A stretch of 64,000 bases of DNA from an uncultured Myxococcales bacterium (GTDB lineage Bacteria > Myxococcota > Myxococcia > Myxococcales > Myxococcaceae), in contig CALJKW010000076.1 in the NCBI GenBank assembly GCA_937980205.1, positions 62,001-126,000 of the forward strand. The letters run 5' to 3'. This document shows positions 45,167 to 52,810 of this stretch, piece after piece. The position numbers and the translations under genes were made by a program. Position 1 is the stretch's first letter. Every line of letters starts with the position of its first letter. The notes under the pieces were generated by a model. The model did not search any database, had not been told where the DNA came from, and saw only the letters and a program-made list of their open reading frames with translations.

Positions 45167-46069
45167 TCACTCGATGAAGACGCGGAGCACCAGCCCGAGC
45201 TCCGTGACGGTGTCCGAGTAGAGCGTCGCGGTCGAGCCTGGACCGGCGACGAGCTGAACGTGTTCGAGTCGGCACGCCGGGACCTCTTCCCACGCGAGAG
45301 CTGGAGCAGCGGGAACGGTGCCGCTGAACGTCACGGTCGCGTCGATGGGCTCGGCGCCCAGCGCGAGGGTGGCGAGCGCAGGCTGCTCGGTCTCCACCTT
45401 CTTGCCGTACCTGCACCCCCAGCGCCATCGGAGGCCGACGACGCCGTCTCCGGGTACCGCGGGCGGCACCGGCCACGTGTGCGAAAGGGAGGAAAAGTAG
45501 CCCTGCACACGCAGCGTCGCCGAGAACGACCGATTCGCGACGAGGAACGACGGCACGCCCGGCGCTTCAGGGTTCCACGGGAGCCCGAACGACACGGGCG
45601 AACTGATCCCCGATGGGAAGAAGGCGGGTGACCAGGCCACGCCGTAGAGAACCAGCTCGTTCTGCCGCGGCCCTGCCGGGCCCGGGGGCCCCTGCGGTCC
45701 CTCCGGCCCCTGCGGGCCTTGTGGACCCGGCAGCCCCTGTGGACCCGGCGGGCCGCTCCCACCCGTGGTGACTGCCATCACCGCCGCGAGGAACGGAGCG
45801 AACCGCGTCGAGCGGCTCTGAACGACGAGCAGGTGTGTTCCGGCGGCGAGCCCAGGGGGTAGCGCCGCGACGATGGCCGTCGGGGCGTAGCCGATGACCG
45901 ACAGCGGGGTCGCGCCGAGCTGCACCGTCGGCGCCGCCGCGACTCCGAAGTCCTCACCGCTGATGATGAGGTTCGGCCCCTGCACTTCGGCGCGGTGGAC
46001 GAGCGGGAACGCCCATGCAGGGAACGAGGTGCACGCGACGACAGCGACAACGACGAGTCTCAGGTTCAT
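45167..46069 (-). CDS. Exported collagen-like protein with IPT/TIG-like domain
   Basis: 300 residues with a signal peptide (RLVVVAVVACTSFPAWA). Residues about 22-105 resemble an IPT/TIG immunoglobulin-like fold (LIISGEDFGVAAAPTVQLGATPL). A G-x-y collagen stretch of about ten triplets follows (about 106-136: GPPGPQGLPGPQGPQGPEG), then a C-terminal beta-rich domain with two cysteines. It is probably a trimeric surface or secreted protein. It is divergent from the second receptor kinase. A second collagen-like protein is at 51041. Confidence 0.82.
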   Translation of the reverse strand: MNLRLVVVAVVACTSFPAWAFPLVHRAEVQGPNLIISGEDFGVAAAPTVQLGATPLSVIGYAPTAIVAALPPGLAAGTHLLVVQSRSTRFAPFLAAVMAVTTGGSGPPGPQGLPGPQGPQGPEGPQGPPGPAGPRQNELVLYGVAWSPAFFPSGISSPVSFGLPWNPEAPGVPSFLVANRSFSATLRVQGYFSSLSHTWPVPPAVPGDGVVGLRWRWGCRYGKKVETEQPALATLALGAEPIDATVTFSGTVPAAPALAWEEVPACRLEHVQLVAGPGSTATLYSDTVTELGLVLRVFIE

Positions 46070-46102
46070 GCGGACAGTTGTCAGCGATCGGCCGCAGCGC
46101 GA

Positions 46103-46119
46103 CCATGGTCAATTCTTCA
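46103..46119. promoter_or_regulatory. Shared upstream box, copy 2
   Basis: CCATGGTCAATTCTTCA matches the 44665-44681 box at 16 of 17 positions and lies about 34 bases ahead of the collagen-like gene's start. The bases between the box and each start also show partial similarity. Confidence 0.45.
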
Positions 46120-46129
46120 CGGCCCACGT

Positions 46130-46220
46130 TGGCCGGCTGCTGCTGCCGCTTCTGCGGCGACACGGCACCTGCCGGCAGGTGGTGGCTTTGTGCTTGCGGC
46201 CACAGGCTCGGCTGAGTTCA
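46130..46220 (+). pseudogene. Decayed copy of the knottin-like gene's 3' end
   Basis: TGGCCGGCTGCTGCTGCCGC and the bases that follow match 45041-45165 (CC-FCGDT-GTCR in protein terms). A one-base loss in the CGACAC/CGGC part breaks the frame, and some 30 bases are missing further on. No start or signal remains. Together with the 46103 box it shows that a divergent promoter and its knottin-like gene were duplicated and the copy was then deleted internally. Confidence 0.6.
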
Positions 46221-46233
46221 TTCGCAGCCCGTC

Positions 46234-47781
46234 ATGGGCCTGCTTCAACGCGTGACTCACCTCGGCGTAGATCTGAGCCGGCCTCGCCACGAGTACAAGC
46301 ACGTCGTCCTGACGAACCAGTACGCGCTCTTCCTGGCGCTGGTCACGCTCGCGGCGAGCGTCGGCCCGATGGCTCACACGCTGCTTCCGGAGGTGCGCTT
46401 CTGGCTCGCCATCTCCGTCCCGGCGCTCGCCGCGGTCCTCGCGCTGAACGCGCTGCGCCTGCACGCGCTCGCGACCCTCTGGCTGTTGGCCGCGTTCCTC
46501 GTCTCGTCGGCGGCGATCGCCCGGCTCGAGCCGGTGCAGACCCAGCACATCGGCTTCTTCATCCTGAACGCGAGCGTCGCGTGGTTTCTCTTTCCGCCGG
46601 GCAGGTGGCTCTGGCGACTGGCCATCGTCATCCCCTCGGCGCTGTGCGCCGTAGCGCTGCCGCTCTGGCTGAGCAGTCACCCGCCGCCGCTTCAGCTGCC
46701 CGGCTTCGACGTCGACGGCATCGCGTTCGGGAACACCGCCATCTTTCTGCTCGCCCTCAGCTTCTTCGCGCACCGCGCGACGTCGGAGGTCAGCCGCGCC
46801 GAGCACGAGCTCCTGCTCGAGCGCGAGCGCAACGAGCAGCTGCTCAAGCGCGAGGTCGCTCACCAGGTCGCCGAGCGGTCACGCCAGCTCGGAGCAGCCG
46901 CGGCGCGCGCCACCGCCGAGCTCGTCGCTCCGCCCTTGTCCGGGCAGCTCGGTCGGTACGAGGTCGTGAAGGCCCTGGGTCAGGGTGGCATGGCCGCCGT
47001 GTACGAGGTCACTCGCAAGACCGACGGGCGTCGCCTCGCCCTGAAGCTGCTCAAAGGGGTCGTGTCGCCCGAGCTCGCGGCCCGGCTCGCGCGAGAGGCG
47101 GAGATCGGCGCGCGGCTGCACAGCTCGAACCTCGTCGAGATCGTGGACGTCGGCGCGACCGAGACCGGCGTTCCGTACCTCGTGATGGAGCTGGTCGGCG
47201 GCGGGTCGCTCGAGACGCAGCGCGCGCGCTTCGGTGACGTCGGCTGGGCGCTGCCGATTCTCCGCGACGTCGCCAGAGGGCTCGAGGTGCTTCACGCCGC
47301 CGGCGTCGTGCACCGCGACCTGAAGCCCGCGAACGTGCTGCTCACCGAGGCCGGTGAAGCGAAGCTCTCGGACTTCGGCATCGCCCGGCTCGGGGTGCTC
47401 GACGGTGCCGCGACGCTCGTCCCCGGAAGCGCCGGGGGGCTGCTCTTCGGCTCGCCCCTCACCCGAACGGATGCCTGGGTCGGGACACCTCTGTACATGG
47501 CCCCAGAGGCGGCCAACGGCGCGGTCGGTACGCCGGCGGACGTGTTCGCCTTCGGCATCCTCGCGTACGAGCTGTTGACGGGGCGGCCCCCGTTCGCGAA
47601 CCCGGCCGTGCTGCTCGCGATGGCCGGCCAGCCGCTGCCGGCGCCTCCGGCCTTGAACGTCAGCAGCGCTCCGGACGGCGTCGGCGCGCTCATCATCGAG
47701 TGCCTCTCCGCCGACCCCACGCTCCGGCCGAGCGCACCCCGCGCGTCGCAGGTGCTGGCGGCGACGGCTGACCGCACTTGA
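46234..47781 (+). CDS. Receptor Ser/Thr kinase with polytopic N-terminal sensor
   Basis: 515 residues. About six membrane spans (about 28-185) form the sensor. A coiled linker follows (about 190-225: EHELLLERERNEQLLKREVA, then HQVAERSRQL), which resembles the linker of the 41862 kinase (QVNSRSREL). The kinase domain (about 240-510) has LGQGGMAAVYEV, LALKLL, HRDLKPANVLL, LSDFGIARL, GTPLYMAPEA and DVFAFGILAYELLTG. It lacks the extracytoplasmic DISM domain of the other kinase. The sigma-54 activator gene begins 31 bases downstream, so the two are probably one signalling unit. Confidence 0.93.
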   Translation: MGLLQRVTHLGVDLSRPRHEYKHVVLTNQYALFLALVTLAASVGPMAHTLLPEVRFWLAISVPALAAVLALNALRLHALATLWLLAAFLVSSAAIARLEPVQTQHIGFFILNASVAWFLFPPGRWLWRLAIVIPSALCAVALPLWLSSHPPPLQLPGFDVDGIAFGNTAIFLLALSFFAHRATSEVSRAEHELLLERERNEQLLKREVAHQVAERSRQLGAAAARATAELVAPPLSGQLGRYEVVKALGQGGMAAVYEVTRKTDGRRLALKLLKGVVSPELAARLAREAEIGARLHSSNLVEIVDVGATETGVPYLVMELVGGGSLETQRARFGDVGWALPILRDVARGLEVLHAAGVVHRDLKPANVLLTEAGEAKLSDFGIARLGVLDGAATLVPGSAGGLLFGSPLTRTDAWVGTPLYMAPEAANGAVGTPADVFAFGILAYELLTGRPPFANPAVLLAMAGQPLPAPPALNVSSAPDGVGALIIECLSADPTLRPSAPRASQVLAATADRT

Positions 47782-47812
47782 CTCCGGCAACGGCAGCGGG
47801 CACTGCGGCGCC

Positions 47813-49378
47813 GTGGCGATGAACGCCGAGCAGCTCTGGCAGGGAATGCGCGTGCTGCTCGAGCGCGTCTCCGAGCACTTCGAGAGCGAGACGCTGATCG
47901 ACGAGTGCCTCGACGCGCTCGTCGACACGATGCAGGCGGACCGCGGGATGATCGTGCTGAGCACGCGCCCGGGCTCGTTCGAGGCGGTGCACGCGCGGTC
48001 CGGCAAACGCAAGATCACCGACGCGGAGCAGCTGCAGATCAGCAAGACGCTCGTGCAGACGGCCATCGACACCGGGCGCTGCGCCATCTGGAACCTGGCC
48101 GCGCCCGAGGTCTCGTCACAGAGCCTGATGGCCCTGGGCGTCGCGGGCGCGTTCGCTGCTCCGCTGCCGGCGCGCGCGGGCCAGGTGCCGCGCGGCGTCG
48201 TCTACGTCGACTTCCGCGACTACCGGCGTGTCGCCGATGAGGCCCAGGTCGAGTTCTTCCTCGCCGCCGTCGTGCTGCTCGGCGCGGTGCTCGAGCAGCA
48301 CAGCCTGGGGCAGGCGGCGCGCGGCGACCTGTCGGCGGCGAAGGCGCACGTCACGCAGTCCGTTCGCACTCCGCCGCTGAACGAGCTGCTCGGCTACTCC
48401 GGCATGCACGAGCTCGAGCCCGACGTTCAGGCGGCGATCCGCGGCGAAGGCCCCGTGCTGATCCTCGGGGCGTCCGGCACCGGAAAGACGATGCTCGCTC
48501 AGGCGATCGCCGAGGCGAGCGGCCGGCGGCCCATCGTGCGCGCGGTGCTCGGCGGCAGCGACGATTTGAACACCATCACCTCCGAGCTCTTCGGACACGA
48601 GCGGGGCGCCTTCTCGGGCGCGACCGCGCGGCGCGTCGGCCTCGTCGAGTTCGCGCGGGGCGGCACGCTCATCATCGACGAGCTGCTCAACCTGCCGCCG
48701 CACGCGCAGCAGCTGCTGCTCGACTTCACCCAGTTCGGGACCTATCGCCCCCTGGGCTGGGCCAGCTCGGAGCCGAAGGTCTCGAAGGTGCGTCTCATCT
48801 GCGCGACGAACGGGGACCTCGGCACGGCGATGCGCGACGGCCGCTTCCGCAGCGACCTCTACTATCGGCTCGCCGGCACCGTGCTCGAGCTGCCGCTGCT
48901 CAGCGCTCGGCGGGGCGACATTCCGAAGCTCGCCGAGGCCACGCTCGAGCGGTACGGCGGCCCGCATCTTTCGCTCTCCGAAGACGCGCGCGCCTGGCTG
49001 ACCTCTGCAGCGCACGAGTGGCCGGGCAACGTGCGGCAGCTGCAGCAGCTGGTGGGGCAGGCCCGCGACCGGGCCCTGGCGCGCGACCCCCGCGGGACGG
49101 CCTTGACCGCCGCGCACTTCTCGGGCCGCGCGGCGCCGATCGCGCCTCCGCCCGTCGAGGCTCCGGTGCCTGACGGCCCGCTGCTCGACCGGTGGTCCCG
49201 CCTGCAGGAGGCACGCGGCTCGCTGGACCGCGGAGAGCGGGAGCTCATCGAGCAGGCTCTCTCTCGCGCCGGCGGCGTCGTCGCCCACGCGGCGCGCGAG
49301 CTCGGCATCGCGCGCACGACCCTGTCGAGCAAGCTCGACGCGCTCGGCATCGCCCGCAAGGGCACCCCCTCGGCCTAG
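47813..49378 (+). CDS. GAF-domain sigma-54-dependent transcriptional activator
   Basis: 521 residues from GTG 47813 (ATG 47819 is an alternative). An N-terminal GAF domain (about 15-165) is followed by the AAA+ domain (about 185-425): Walker A GASGTGKT, the sigma-54 contact loop as GAFSGA in place of the usual GAFTGA, Walker B GGTLIIDEL, and a R-finger region (FRSDLYYRL). A Fis-type HTH ends the protein (about 470-510: VVAHAARELGIARTTLSSKL). It should open sigma-54 promoters in response to the GAF input or to phosphorylation by the kinase just upstream. Confidence 0.93.
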   Translation: MAMNAEQLWQGMRVLLERVSEHFESETLIDECLDALVDTMQADRGMIVLSTRPGSFEAVHARSGKRKITDAEQLQISKTLVQTAIDTGRCAIWNLAAPEVSSQSLMALGVAGAFAAPLPARAGQVPRGVVYVDFRDYRRVADEAQVEFFLAAVVLLGAVLEQHSLGQAARGDLSAAKAHVTQSVRTPPLNELLGYSGMHELEPDVQAAIRGEGPVLILGASGTGKTMLAQAIAEASGRRPIVRAVLGGSDDLNTITSELFGHERGAFSGATARRVGLVEFARGGTLIIDELLNLPPHAQQLLLDFTQFGTYRPLGWASSEPKVSKVRLICATNGDLGTAMRDGRFRSDLYYRLAGTVLELPLLSARRGDIPKLAEATLERYGGPHLSLSEDARAWLTSAAHEWPGNVRQLQQLVGQARDRALARDPRGTALTAAHFSGRAAPIAPPPVEAPVPDGPLLDRWSRLQEARGSLDRGERELIEQALSRAGGVVAHAARELGIARTTLSSKLDALGIARKGTPSA

Positions 49379-49382
49379 CCTT

Positions 49383-49405
49383 CGCGACGACACCTCGTCG
49401 TCGCG
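49383..49405 (+). terminator. Hairpin after the sigma-54 activator
   Basis: CGCGACGAC at 49383-49391 is complementary to GTCGTCGCG at 49397-49405 with a five-base loop, five bases after the stop codon. It has no T-run. A likely transcription end for the kinase-activator pair. Confidence 0.5.
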
Positions 49406-49491
49406 ACGAAGGTTCGTCACGCGCCCGGCCACGCAGGTGCCCGAAAGGTGCGGCGGTGGTCCGGGTACGGCCGTTGCTCAGGGCCCCGGCC

Positions 49492-50538
49492 ATGAAGCTT
49501 CTGGTCACCGGAGCCACGGGTCACATCGGCAGCCACGTGGTGCGCGCGGCGCTCACCGCAGGCCACACCGCGATCGCGTTCGCGCGCCCCGGCAGCGATC
49601 GGCGCGCGCTCGCCGGTCTGGACGTCGAGGTGCGCGAGGGAGATCTGCTCGACGAGACCTCCGTCGCGGCGGCGATGCGCGGCATCGACGCGGTGGCGCA
49701 CGTCGGCGCCGTGCACCGCAACCTGCCCGCCGACCCCGCCGCGATGGTGCGCACGGCCGTGGGTGGCACCGAGGCGGTCCTGACCGCTGCCGCGCGCGCG
49801 GGTGTACGGCGTGTCGTCGTCACGAGCACCGCCGCGACGATCGGATTCGCGGCGGACGTCGACGCTCCCCTCGACGAGCGCCACCGGCTGGCCCAGGCGC
49901 ACAGCCCGTACGTGAACGCGAAGCTCGAGCAGGAGCGCGCCGCGCTGGCTCTGGCCGAGCGCCTCGGCCTCGAGGTGGTGGTCGTCAACCCGAGCGGCGT
50001 GTTCGGCCCGCACGACTATCGCCTGACGCCGGCGATGCGCTCGCTTTCGGGCCTGCTTCACGGGGACCCGTCGTTCATCGGCGTCTGCCCGACCGACGTG
50101 CGCGACGTCGCGCGCGCACACCTGCTGGCGCTCGAGCGCGGCACGCCCGGCGAGCGCTACCTCGTCACGGGCGACCGCGTGCGGCCTGGTGAGCTGGCGC
50201 TGCTGGTCGGTGAGCTCGCCGGAATCTGGCCGTCCACGTTTCGTCCGCCGCAGTTCCTGCTCCGGTTCGTGGCGGCTCGCGCGGAGAAGCAGGCGCGCGC
50301 CGCGAACACCGATGCGCCCATCACGCGCGAGCTCGTCGCCGATCTCGCCGGAGGCCACCTCGTCTACGACTCGACGCGGTCTCGCACCGAGCTCCGCGCG
50401 ACGTACCGCAGCGCGCGCGCCGTGCTGCGCGACGCGTTCCGCTGGCTGCTTCACGTGGGCCGGCTCGCGCCGAAGGTCGCGAGGAGAGTCGAGGCCACCC
50501 TCGGCGCCGCGGCGGCGGCGGATGCGGACTGGGCATGA
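49492..50538 (+). CDS. NAD-dependent epimerase/dehydratase family protein
   Basis: 348 residues from ATG 49492. The Rossmann motif TGATGHIGSH (about 6-15) and the extended-SDR catalytic YxxxK (SPYVNAK, about 138-144) are present, with VTSTAATIG before it and NPSGVFGPHD after. The C-terminal part resembles dihydroflavonol-reductase or cholesterol-dehydrogenase-like SDRs. It should oxidise or reduce a hydroxy or keto compound with NAD(P); the substrate is unknown. The stop overlaps the next gene as ATGA. Confidence 0.88.
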   Translation: MKLLVTGATGHIGSHVVRAALTAGHTAIAFARPGSDRRALAGLDVEVREGDLLDETSVAAAMRGIDAVAHVGAVHRNLPADPAAMVRTAVGGTEAVLTAAARAGVRRVVVTSTAATIGFAADVDAPLDERHRLAQAHSPYVNAKLEQERAALALAERLGLEVVVVNPSGVFGPHDYRLTPAMRSLSGLLHGDPSFIGVCPTDVRDVARAHLLALERGTPGERYLVTGDRVRPGELALLVGELAGIWPSTFRPPQFLLRFVAARAEKQARAANTDAPITRELVADLAGGHLVYDSTRSRTELRATYRSARAVLRDAFRWLLHVGRLAPKVARRVEATLGAAAAADADWA

Positions 50539-51017
50539 GCCTGCACTCGGCGCCGTCGGCGGAGTGGGCACCGCACGAGGTGGAGGCGCAGCAGGGGCCG
50601 CCTCGGCTCGCGCTCGATTCGCGGTCGCTCCTCTCCGATTCGGAGCGCGACACCCTGTTCCTCGCTGCGCGCGGTGAAGCGGCGAAGGTCATCGCGATGG
50701 TCCTGGGCGTGTCTCAGGCCACCGTCTCGAACCGCCTGCGCCGCGCGGCGGCGAAGCTGGGCCGCGAGAGTCGGACGGCGGTGGTCCGGCTGGCGGCGGA
50801 GACCGCAGGGATCGCGCCGGCGCCCGCTGCGGAGCCGCTCACGCTCGCGGAGCGCGAGGTCGGCGAGCTGATCTGCCGCGGCTACACCAATCGCCAGATC
50901 GCGAAGCTGCGCGGCCGCTCGCTGAGCACGGTCGCCAAGCAGGTGTCCGCGCTGCTGCAGAAGACGCGGGCTCCGGGGCGTCGTGCGCTCGCGGCCCGCT
51001 GGAGTGTTCGTCGTTGA
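50535..51017 (+). CDS. Double LuxR-type HTH regulator
   Basis: 160 residues with two helix-turn-helix units and no receiver. The first (about 33-76: LSDSERDTLFLAARGEAAKV, then SQATVSNRLRRA) and the second (about 102-150: LTLAEREVGELICRGYTNRQ, then STVAKQVSALLQK) both look like LuxR/GerE domains. The second is closest to the consensus. Two units may let one chain bind a dyad. It is coupled to the epimerase gene, so it may control it or the lipoprotein genes that follow. Confidence 0.78.
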   Translation: MSLHSAPSAEWAPHEVEAQQGPPRLALDSRSLLSDSERDTLFLAARGEAAKVIAMVLGVSQATVSNRLRRAAAKLGRESRTAVVRLAAETAGIAPAPAAEPLTLAEREVGELICRGYTNRQIAKLRGRSLSTVAKQVSALLQKTRAPGRRALAARWSVRR

Positions 51018-51040
51018 ACGTCTCGACAGAAGGAGGATCG

Positions 51041-52027
51041 ATGCGCATCGGAGTGGGGATGTGTTTGGCGTTGTCCGTGACGCTGTTCGCTTGCTCGACG
51101 GAAGGCGCTCGAGGAGAGCCCGGCGAGCGCGGGCCTGCTGGGCCCGCCGGCCCCGTCGGAGCTGACGGCATCCAGGGGCCACCCGGCGTCGAAGGTCCGC
51201 AGGGTCCAGCCGGCACGGACGGCGCACCTGGACCGCAGGGGCCTGCGGGGCCTGCCGGGGCGGCAGGACCGATGGGGCCGCCCGGCCCTCAAGGGCCGCA
51301 GGGGCCGCAGGGGCCCGCCGGGACCTTCGACCCCGTACAGGTGATCGCGAACGGGCTCACCGCGCAGAACGCGAGCTTCCACATCAACGGCACGGGGCTC
51401 GTCGGCGGCACGCTCGGCATCGGCACGACCGGGCCGACGTCCATGCTCAGCGTAGGGCCCCAGCTCGGCGGCGTGGTGAGCACCACGGTGAGCACGAACT
51501 CCGGGCCGCTGCCCACCGCAGCGGGCGCCGACATCGCGCTGGCGAGCTTCGGGTTCACTTCGACGAACGCCACGTCGCTCGGCATTCGGGCGCGGCGCGT
51601 CGCCAACGGCAACCAGTGGACGACCGCGGCCATTGGCCTGGGCATGGACGTCGACAGCACGGTGCGCGCGGGCTCGACGCCCATCTGGCTTCACCCGAGC
51701 GGCGTCGGCATCGGCACCGCAACTCCCGCGGCGACGCTCGACGTCGCGGGCAGCCTTCGGGTGACGGGTGGAATCCGCGCTCCGAACTACTCTGGCTCGA
51801 GCGTCGTCACGGTCTCGGGCGTCCCCGGCATCAACCTGGCGATCATCAACCACAACCTGAATCTGCCGGGGAACTACGTCGCGTTGGCGATGAACGGCGA
51901 CTACCCGTCGCAGCCGTTCAACGTCGCGGCTGTCTACTGGCGCGGACCCAACCAGGTGCAGTTCGTGCTCGAGAACGCCAGCTACGGCTCACTCGCCCGC
52001 ATCGACTGGATCATCTTCCCCCTCTGA
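51041..52027 (+). CDS. Collagen-like lipoprotein with fibre-like C-terminus
   Basis: 328 residues with a strong ribosome site (GAAGGAGGA). Its lipoprotein signal (LALSVTLFACSTEG) precedes about 24 G-x-y triplets (about 24-98: GEPGERGPAGPAGPVGADG). The C-terminal 230 residues have the Gly/Ser/Thr-rich repeats of tail-fibre or trimeric surface proteins (GTLGIGTTGPTSMLSVG and GVGIGTATPAATLDVAGS, the second being a common fibre-head phrase). It is probably a trimeric rod on the outer membrane. The gene is 24 bases after the HTH regulator. Confidence 0.83.
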   Translation: MRIGVGMCLALSVTLFACSTEGARGEPGERGPAGPAGPVGADGIQGPPGVEGPQGPAGTDGAPGPQGPAGPAGAAGPMGPPGPQGPQGPQGPAGTFDPVQVIANGLTAQNASFHINGTGLVGGTLGIGTTGPTSMLSVGPQLGGVVSTTVSTNSGPLPTAAGADIALASFGFTSTNATSLGIRARRVANGNQWTTAAIGLGMDVDSTVRAGSTPIWLHPSGVGIGTATPAATLDVAGSLRVTGGIRAPNYSGSSVVTVSGVPGINLAIINHNLNLPGNYVALAMNGDYPSQPFNVAAVYWRGPNQVQFVLENASYGSLARIDWIIFPL

Positions 52028-52045
52028 TCGGTCTCTTCATACCCA

Positions 52046-52810
52046 ATGCTCTTTCTCACTTTCCTCATCGCTGGCGCGACGCCGCTCAAGCTCGCCGTGC
52101 CGAACTTCCAGGCCGTCGGAGTCGAGCAGGCGCTCGTCGATGCCTGGGCCGAGCGCCTCGTGACCCTGCTGGGTACCGAAGGCGACATCAAGGTGATCAG
52201 CTCTCGCGACATCGGAGCCATCGTCGGGTTCGAGCGGCAGCGGGAGCTCACCGGCTGCACTGACGGCCGCAGCTCGTGCCTCGTCGAGCTCGCGGGTGCG
52301 CTCGGCGTCGACGCGATCTTGTCGGGCACGCTGGCTCGCAGCGAGAAGAACTTCACCGCCACGCTCAGGGCGCTGAAGACCACCGACGGGTCGGTCGTGT
52401 GGTCAGCCACGGAGCGACTTCGCGGCGAAGATCAGCTCCAGGACTGGCTGGACGCCCAGGCGGAGGCCTTTCGCCACAGCCTGCGCGCGAGCTTCGGGCA
52501 GGCGGCGGCGACCGCTGTGACTGGAGCTGCTCGAGCATCTCTGACGGCCGAATCCTCCGGGCCGTCGATCTCATGGTGGTGGCTGCCATCCGTCGCGGGA
52601 CTCGTCCTCGGTGGCGCGTCGGTGGGACTGCTCGTCGCGTCACGCGGGCAAGCCGGGGCACTGAGGAGCGCGCAGTTCGAGAGCGAAGACGCCGTTCGCG
52701 CCGCCGCGTCGGCCGGCCGCAACCTCGAGACCGCGGGTTACGTGCTCGTCGGCGCCGCCGTCGTCGCCATCGCAATCAGCGCCGTCATGCTCGTCGGAGG
52801 TTGGCGATGA
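52046..52810 (+). CDS. FlgO/CsgG-like protein with two C-terminal membrane spans
   Basis: 254 residues. The N-terminal part (about 12-135) resembles the FlgO/CsgG-type fold common in delta-proteobacterial lipoproteins (LKLAVPNFQAVGVEQALVDA, ISSRDIGAIVGFERQ, LGVDAILSGTLAR, TDGSVVW). Two hydrophobic segments (about 170-192 and 230-250) flank a short helical loop. It may sense or assemble envelope parts. The stop overlaps the next gene's ATG (ATGA), so it is made with the propeller lipoprotein. Confidence 0.72.
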   Translation: MLFLTFLIAGATPLKLAVPNFQAVGVEQALVDAWAERLVTLLGTEGDIKVISSRDIGAIVGFERQRELTGCTDGRSSCLVELAGALGVDAILSGTLARSEKNFTATLRALKTTDGSVVWSATERLRGEDQLQDWLDAQAEAFRHSLRASFGQAAATAVTGAARASLTAESSGPSISWWWLPSVAGLVLGGASVGLLVASRGQAGALRSAQFESEDAVRAAASAGRNLETAGYVLVGAAVVAIAISAVMLVGGWR

